Positions 51,508 through 54,511 of a stretch of DNA of 54,511 nt are shown one piece after another (within the stretch, counting starts at the first letter, position 1; every line of letters starts with the position of its first letter). Below the pieces are notes generated by a model that had not been told where the DNA came from, made no database searches, and saw only the letters and a list, made by a program, of their open reading frames with translations. The stretch comes from Deltaproteobacteria bacterium (GTDB lineage: Bacteria; Desulfobacterota; Syntrophia; Syntrophales; UBA8958). The stretch covers positions 1 to 54,511 of the forward strand of contig JAKPCH010000045.1 in the NCBI GenBank assembly GCA_029553375.1. Reading direction: 5' to 3'. The translations under genes were made by a program, and so were the position numbers.

Positions 51508-52386
51508 CTACAGGCCGCTCTTCTCCACGGCCCTCTTCATTTCCTCGAGGCCCTCGACGATGCGGGGTCCCAGGCGGAAGAGGGTCTCCCGGACCGTGAA
51601 GACCCTCCCTTCACGGACGGCCGGGAGGGTTGCGAGCCTCTTGAGGAGGCGCCGCACGTCCTCGTCCATGCCCTTGGTCTGGCCGATGAAGACGATGCGG
51701 GGCTGGCGGCGGATCGTCTCTTCGAGGGAGTACTTGGGGTAGAAGCCCGGGGCGTCGGCGGCTATGTTCGTGAGGCCCAGGATGCTCATGGCGTCGTCCA
51801 TGATGGTGCGTTTCCCGGCCACGATGAGGGGTTCGGGCTGGATGACGAAGAGGGCGGGCGCTCCGCCCGCGCGGCGCCGAGGGGCGGCGGAGGCGGCGAA
51901 GTCCCTCAGGCTCCTCTCCAGGGAGGCCGCCAGGCGCCGGGCCTCCCCCTCCACGCCCAGGAACCGCCCCATGTCCCGGACGGCGCCGGGGAGCTCGGCG
52001 ATCTTGCGGGCCCGAAAGACGTAAACGGCAATGCCCGCCCTCTTCAGGCGGGCGGCGATCTCCGGGGGGTTGCCGTCCTCGGTGACGATGACGGCGTCGG
52101 GCCCGGCGGCGATGACGGCCTCGAGAGAGGGGTTGGAAAAGCCCCCGACCTTCTTTTTCCTCAACACCGCGGGGGGGTGGTCGCAGAAGGTCGTGACCCC
52201 TACGACGCGCTCCTTAAGGCCCAGGGCGAAGAGGATCTCCGTGATGTTGGGGGCCAGGGAGACGATCCGCCGCGGCGGGGAGAGAGAGGAGGCCTCCGGG
52301 GGGACGGCCGCCAGGAGCAGGATCAGGACCAGCGCCGCGGCCCCGGCGGCGGGGAGACGGCCTCTTGGGGGTCGCAGACGGGTCAT
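51508..52386 (-). CDS. btuF: Corrinoid ABC transporter periplasmic binding protein (BtuF type)
   Basis: 292-residue helical-backbone binding protein. A long signal peptide (about 1-33, hydrophobic LVLILLLAAVPP) is followed by RRIVSLAPNITEILFALGLKE, the classic BtuF start, then GVTTFCDHPPAV and a C-terminal RIVFIGQTKGMDEDV region. It delivers corrinoid to BtuCD, though relatives bind hemin or siderophores. ATG 52386 overlaps the cobU stop (ATGA), and neighbours cobU and cbiR support a corrinoid ligand. It is the last gene before the btuC riboswitch, so its own expression need not be riboswitch-controlled. Confidence 0.9.
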   Translation of the reverse strand: MTRLRPPRGRLPAAGAAALVLILLLAAVPPEASSLSPPRRIVSLAPNITEILFALGLKERVVGVTTFCDHPPAVLRKKKVGGFSNPSLEAVIAAGPDAVIVTEDGNPPEIAARLKRAGIAVYVFRARKIAELPGAVRDMGRFLGVEGEARRLAASLERSLRDFAASAAPRRRAGGAPALFVIQPEPLIVAGKRTIMDDAMSILGLTNIAADAPGFYPKYSLEETIRRQPRIVFIGQTKGMDEDVRRLLKRLATLPAVREGRVFTVRETLFRLGPRIVEGLEEMKRAVEKSGL

Positions 52387-52937
52387 CCGACGGCCTGGTC
52401 GCCCTTTATCCACAGGGGGATGCCGCTGACCATGAAGACGACGGCGTCGGCCGCCGCGGCGACGATCTGGTTGCACCTCCCCGCCAGGTCGCGGAAGAGG
52501 CGGGAGGCGTAATTGTCGGGGACGATGCCCATGCCCACCTCGTTGGTCACCAAGACGGTGTCGCCCCTCCGGGCCCGCGCCGCCTGCACGACCCCGCCGG
52601 CAAGGGCGGCCATGTGCCCCTCCGTCAGGGAGAGACCCCGCGAGTCGGCGTCGTACATGAGGTTGTTCACCCACAGGGTCAGGCAGTCCACGAGGACGAC
52701 CCCCTCGGGGGCGAGGCCCAGGGCTCCCGCCAGGTCCCTTTCCTCCTCCAGGGTGCGCCACGACCGGCCTTCCCGCGCCCGGCGGTGGATCGCGACCCGG
52801 GCGGCCAGCTCCTCGTCGAGGACGGGGCAGGTGGCGATGTAGGTCCTCTCCCGGGACAGAGACTCGGCGAGCCCCTGGGCGAAGGTGCTCTTGCCGCTCC
52901 TGGCGCCGCCCGTGACGAGAAAGACCCGGGCCTTCAC
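52383..52937 (-). CDS. cobU: Adenosylcobinamide kinase/guanylyltransferase
   Basis: 184-residue bifunctional enzyme of late cobamide synthesis: phosphorylates adenosylcobinamide and attaches GMP. P-loop GGARSGKS is at 10-17, guanylylated histidine H51 in AIHRRAREGR, and VLVTNEVGMGIVPDN is the family signature. Length is typical of CobU/CobP. GTG 52937 overlaps the cbiR stop, and its own stop overlaps btuF. It acts on cobinamide released by remodelling or scavenged from outside. cobS and cobT are not in the window. Confidence 0.95.
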   Translation of the reverse strand: MKARVFLVTGGARSGKSTFAQGLAESLSRERTYIATCPVLDEELAARVAIHRRAREGRSWRTLEEERDLAGALGLAPEGVVLVDCLTLWVNNLMYDADSRGLSLTEGHMAALAGGVVQAARARRGDTVLVTNEVGMGIVPDNYASRLFRDLAGRCNQIVAAAADAVVFMVSGIPLWIKGDQAVG

Positions 52938-53758
52938 AGGAGCCCCTCCAGGCGCCTCAGGGAAGGCTCGAGATCGTCCCACGAAAAGACCTCGATGGAC
53001 GCGGAGCCGCGGAAATCCCTGAGAAACGTCGATACGGCCCCCCAGGCGCCGTCGGGTATCCCCGCGAGGGAACGGTGATCCTTCCCGCCTTCCAGGCCGT
53101 GGAGGTGGACCATCACCGTCTCGGGGCCGTAGAGGTCCAGGGCCTGGGGGACATCCTCCCCCTGGGCGAGGAGGTGCCCCACGTCCAGGCAGACGGGCAG
53201 GCCCAGGTCGCGCAGGAGGGGGTAGACCCACGTGAAGGTGTAGTCGAGGTTCTCCACGGCCGTGCGGGCCGTGTCGAGACCCGCCCCGAGGAGTTCCTCC
53301 AGGGAGCGGAGGAGGTTCCACAGCCAGTCTGAGACCTCGTCGCGGTCCATGTCCCCCGGGCCGTTCTTCTCCAGGTGGAGGCAGTAGAGGGTCGGCTTCA
53401 GGGGGGCCGTCCGCTCCAGGAAACGCAGGATCGTCCCGCAGGCCCGGCGGCGGACGACCTCGTCGGGGTGGCCGAGGCGGACGTCCGTGGGGAGATGGAC
53501 GTTGTAGGTCAGGCCGTGACGGTCCGCCATTTCCCCCAGGACGGTGATCTCCTCGGGGGTGGGGAGATTGCCGTCGCGGCCGCTCTCGAAGAGGACGAGC
53601 TCCACCTCGTCCACGAGGGGGGCCAGGAAGGCCACGTTGGGGACGATGGGGGCGGGGATGATGTAGGAGGTCGTGGCCAGGCGGAAGGGGAAGCGCCCCT
53701 TCAAAGACGTCGTCCCGCCCGCCGCCGGTGAGGGTTGCTGCACGCCGTGATCCTTCAA
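52934..53758 (-). CDS. cbiR: Cobamide-remodelling phosphodiesterase CbiR (AP-endonuclease-fold)
   Basis: 274-residue TIM-barrel protein of the AP endonuclease 2/xylose isomerase superfamily. FPFRLATTSYIIPAPIVPNV and FLAPLVDEVELVLFE at the N-terminus resemble CbiR, the enzyme that cleaves the nucleotide loop of cobamides so the lower ligand can be replaced. Metal-site candidates are LPTDVRLGHPDE, CLHLEKNG, a glutamate in AVENLDYTFT, CLDVGHLL and VHLHGLEGGKDH. It starts TTG 53758 with GGGAG upstream and is chained by GTGA overlap to cobU and then btuF. A sugar isomerase is the main alternative, but cobU next to it argues for cobamide chemistry. Confidence 0.8.
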   Translation of the reverse strand: MKDHGVQQPSPAAGGTTSLKGRFPFRLATTSYIIPAPIVPNVAFLAPLVDEVELVLFESGRDGNLPTPEEITVLGEMADRHGLTYNVHLPTDVRLGHPDEVVRRRACGTILRFLERTAPLKPTLYCLHLEKNGPGDMDRDEVSDWLWNLLRSLEELLGAGLDTARTAVENLDYTFTWVYPLLRDLGLPVCLDVGHLLAQGEDVPQALDLYGPETVMVHLHGLEGGKDHRSLAGIPDGAWGAVSTFLRDFRGSASIEVFSWDDLEPSLRRLEGLL

Positions 53759-53786
53759 GGTCGATCTCCCTTTCTCGATGCCTGCC

Positions 53787-53814
53787 TTTACAGCGAATCG
53801 CCGCCGTCCGTCAA
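53787..53814 (-). promoter_or_regulatory. Candidate promoter of cbiR-cobU-btuF
   Basis: Minus strand TTGACG (53814-53809), 16-nt spacer, TGTAAA (53792-53787), start near 53780. No cobalamin riboswitch elements occur between it and cbiR. Confidence 0.5.
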
Positions 53815-53892
53815 AACAAAAGTGGCCAGGGGACCTTAACCGCCCCGCCTCTGCCGCGGATGCCCACGCGTAGATAGACCCGACTCCGGGGC

Positions 53893-53921
53893 TTGGCAGA
53901 GGACCGCGGTCGTGACATAAT
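53893..53921 (+). promoter_or_regulatory. Promoter of the marC-family gene
   Basis: TTGGCA (53893-53898), 17-nt spacer, CATAAT (53916-53921). Predicted start near 53928 leaves a 27-nt leader with GAGGG before ATG 53955. Confidence 0.7.
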
Positions 53922-53954
53922 GTAAGTACTCTTTATCTTAGAGGGCCGGGTGTC

Positions 53955-54511
53955 ATGGGTTCCTTCCTGTTGTGTTTCGTGCCCCTCTTCGTCGCCGTGG
54001 ACGCCTTCGGCCTCCTGCCCGTCTTTTTCGGTTTGACCCAGGGCATGGAGGCCCGGCGCCTGAGGCGCGTCATCTGGGAGTCCGTCGCCACGGCCGCCGT
54101 CGTGGCCCTCGTCTTTGCCGTGGCGGGGACCTCCCTGTTGAGGATGCTCGGCGTCGCCATCGCCGATTTCATGATCGCCGGCGGGGTGGTCCTCTTCGCC
54201 GTCTCCCTTGCCGACCTCCTGTCGGCCGAGAAGGCGGCCCTCCATATCGACCGGGAGAGCATGGGAGCCGTCCCCCTCGGCGTCCCCCTCATCACGGGCC
54301 CGGCCGTCATGACCACCTCCATCGTCCTGGTGAACGAGTACGGCATCCTCCCCACCGCCGGGGCGATCCTGGCCAACATCCTCATCGCCGGGGTGGTCTT
54401 CACCTTCGCCTCGGGCCTCAACCGCTTCCTCGGTCAGACGGGGGCGGGCATCGTCTCCAAGATCGGGAATCTCCTCCTGGCGGCCATCGCCATCATGATG
54501 ATCCGCAAGGG
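53955..54511 (+). CDS. MarC (UPF0056) family integral membrane protein, 3' end beyond window
   Basis: The open frame runs from ATG 53955 to the window end (185 codons), so the gene is incomplete. It starts MGSFLLCFVPLFVAVDAFGL, typical of MarC: DxxG-type helix, then VPLGVPLITGPAVMTTSIVL and IGNLLLAAIAIMMIRKG. Five or six membrane helices are seen. Family members are about 200-220 residues, so roughly 20-35 residues are missing. MarC was once tied to multiple antibiotic resistance, but its function is unknown. It has its own promoter, divergent from cbiR. Confidence 0.9.
   Translation, partial: MGSFLLCFVPLFVAVDAFGLLPVFFGLTQGMEARRLRRVIWESVATAAVVALVFAVAGTSLLRMLGVAIADFMIAGGVVLFAVSLADLLSAEKAALHIDRESMGAVPLGVPLITGPAVMTTSIVLVNEYGILPTAGAILANILIAGVVFTFASGLNRFLGQTGAGIVSKIGNLLLAAIAIMMIRK

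Overview
The window is GC-rich and gene-dense, from a Gram-negative (diderm) anaerobic bacterium. Outer-membrane traits are lipopolysaccharide/Kdo genes (kdsA, kdsC), Lpt transport, TonB with an outer-membrane receptor, and a predicted lipoprotein. Anaerobic traits are a NuoE/NuoF-type flavin/Fe-S complex with the regulatory genes usually found beside [FeFe] hydrogenases, a diaminopentanoate-dehydrogenase-like enzyme, and cobamide remodelling. The mix suggests a Desulfobacterota lineage close to the syntrophic deltaproteobacteria (inference from gene content). I saw no rRNA, tRNA, CRISPR array, insertion sequence or prophage. Coding runs almost wall to wall, often with 4-base ATGA/GTGA overlaps and many GTG or TTG starts.

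Layout. 0.26-5.6 kb (minus): M23 peptidase, TGS-type GTPase, M29-like aminopeptidase, a small secreted protein and an SbmA/YddA-like ABC transporter. 5.9-7.6 kb (plus): a DUF4126 membrane protein and the diaminopentanoate-dehydrogenase-like enzyme. 7.6-14.1 kb (minus): an eight-gene operon with two DRTGG proteins, a SpoIIAB-like kinase, a PHP protein, a HATPase protein, NuoE, a 2Fe-2S protein and a 1018-residue NuoF-GltD fusion. There is no hydrogenase subunit. This is the most unusual system in the window. 14.3-24.1 kb (plus): xer recombinase, a large TPR protein, kdsA-kdsC-lptC-lptA-lptB-rpoN, then a new promoter and hpf-ptsN-rapZ.

24.1-31.9 kb: a second M23 peptidase (minus) shares a back-to-back promoter with coaBC-udg-nfeD-slipin-LiaI-like-patatin and a BKACE enzyme. 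31.9-35.9 kb (minus): hemW-lepA, adk and an FmdB zinc ribbon. 36.1-37.3 kb (plus): an aminotransferase. 37.3-40.3 kb (minus): a TRAP transporter whose binding-protein gene has an in-frame amber stop. 40.3-45.3 kb (minus): a small protein gene, ligA, pxpA-pxpB-pxpC and acyP. 45.5-46.3 kb (plus): a HIT hydrolase and a LapA protein.

46.4-53.8 kb (minus) is a cobamide locus: cbiR-cobU-btuF, then a cobalamin riboswitch with btuC-btuD, then a second riboswitch with a btuB-like receptor and tonB. It would import corrinoids, remodel their lower ligand and activate cobinamide, while internal cobamide shuts off both transport units. The window ends inside a marC-family gene. Start codons were chosen from Shine-Dalgarno (SD) position, overlaps and known family N-termini. 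Family assignments come from reading motifs, with no database search.
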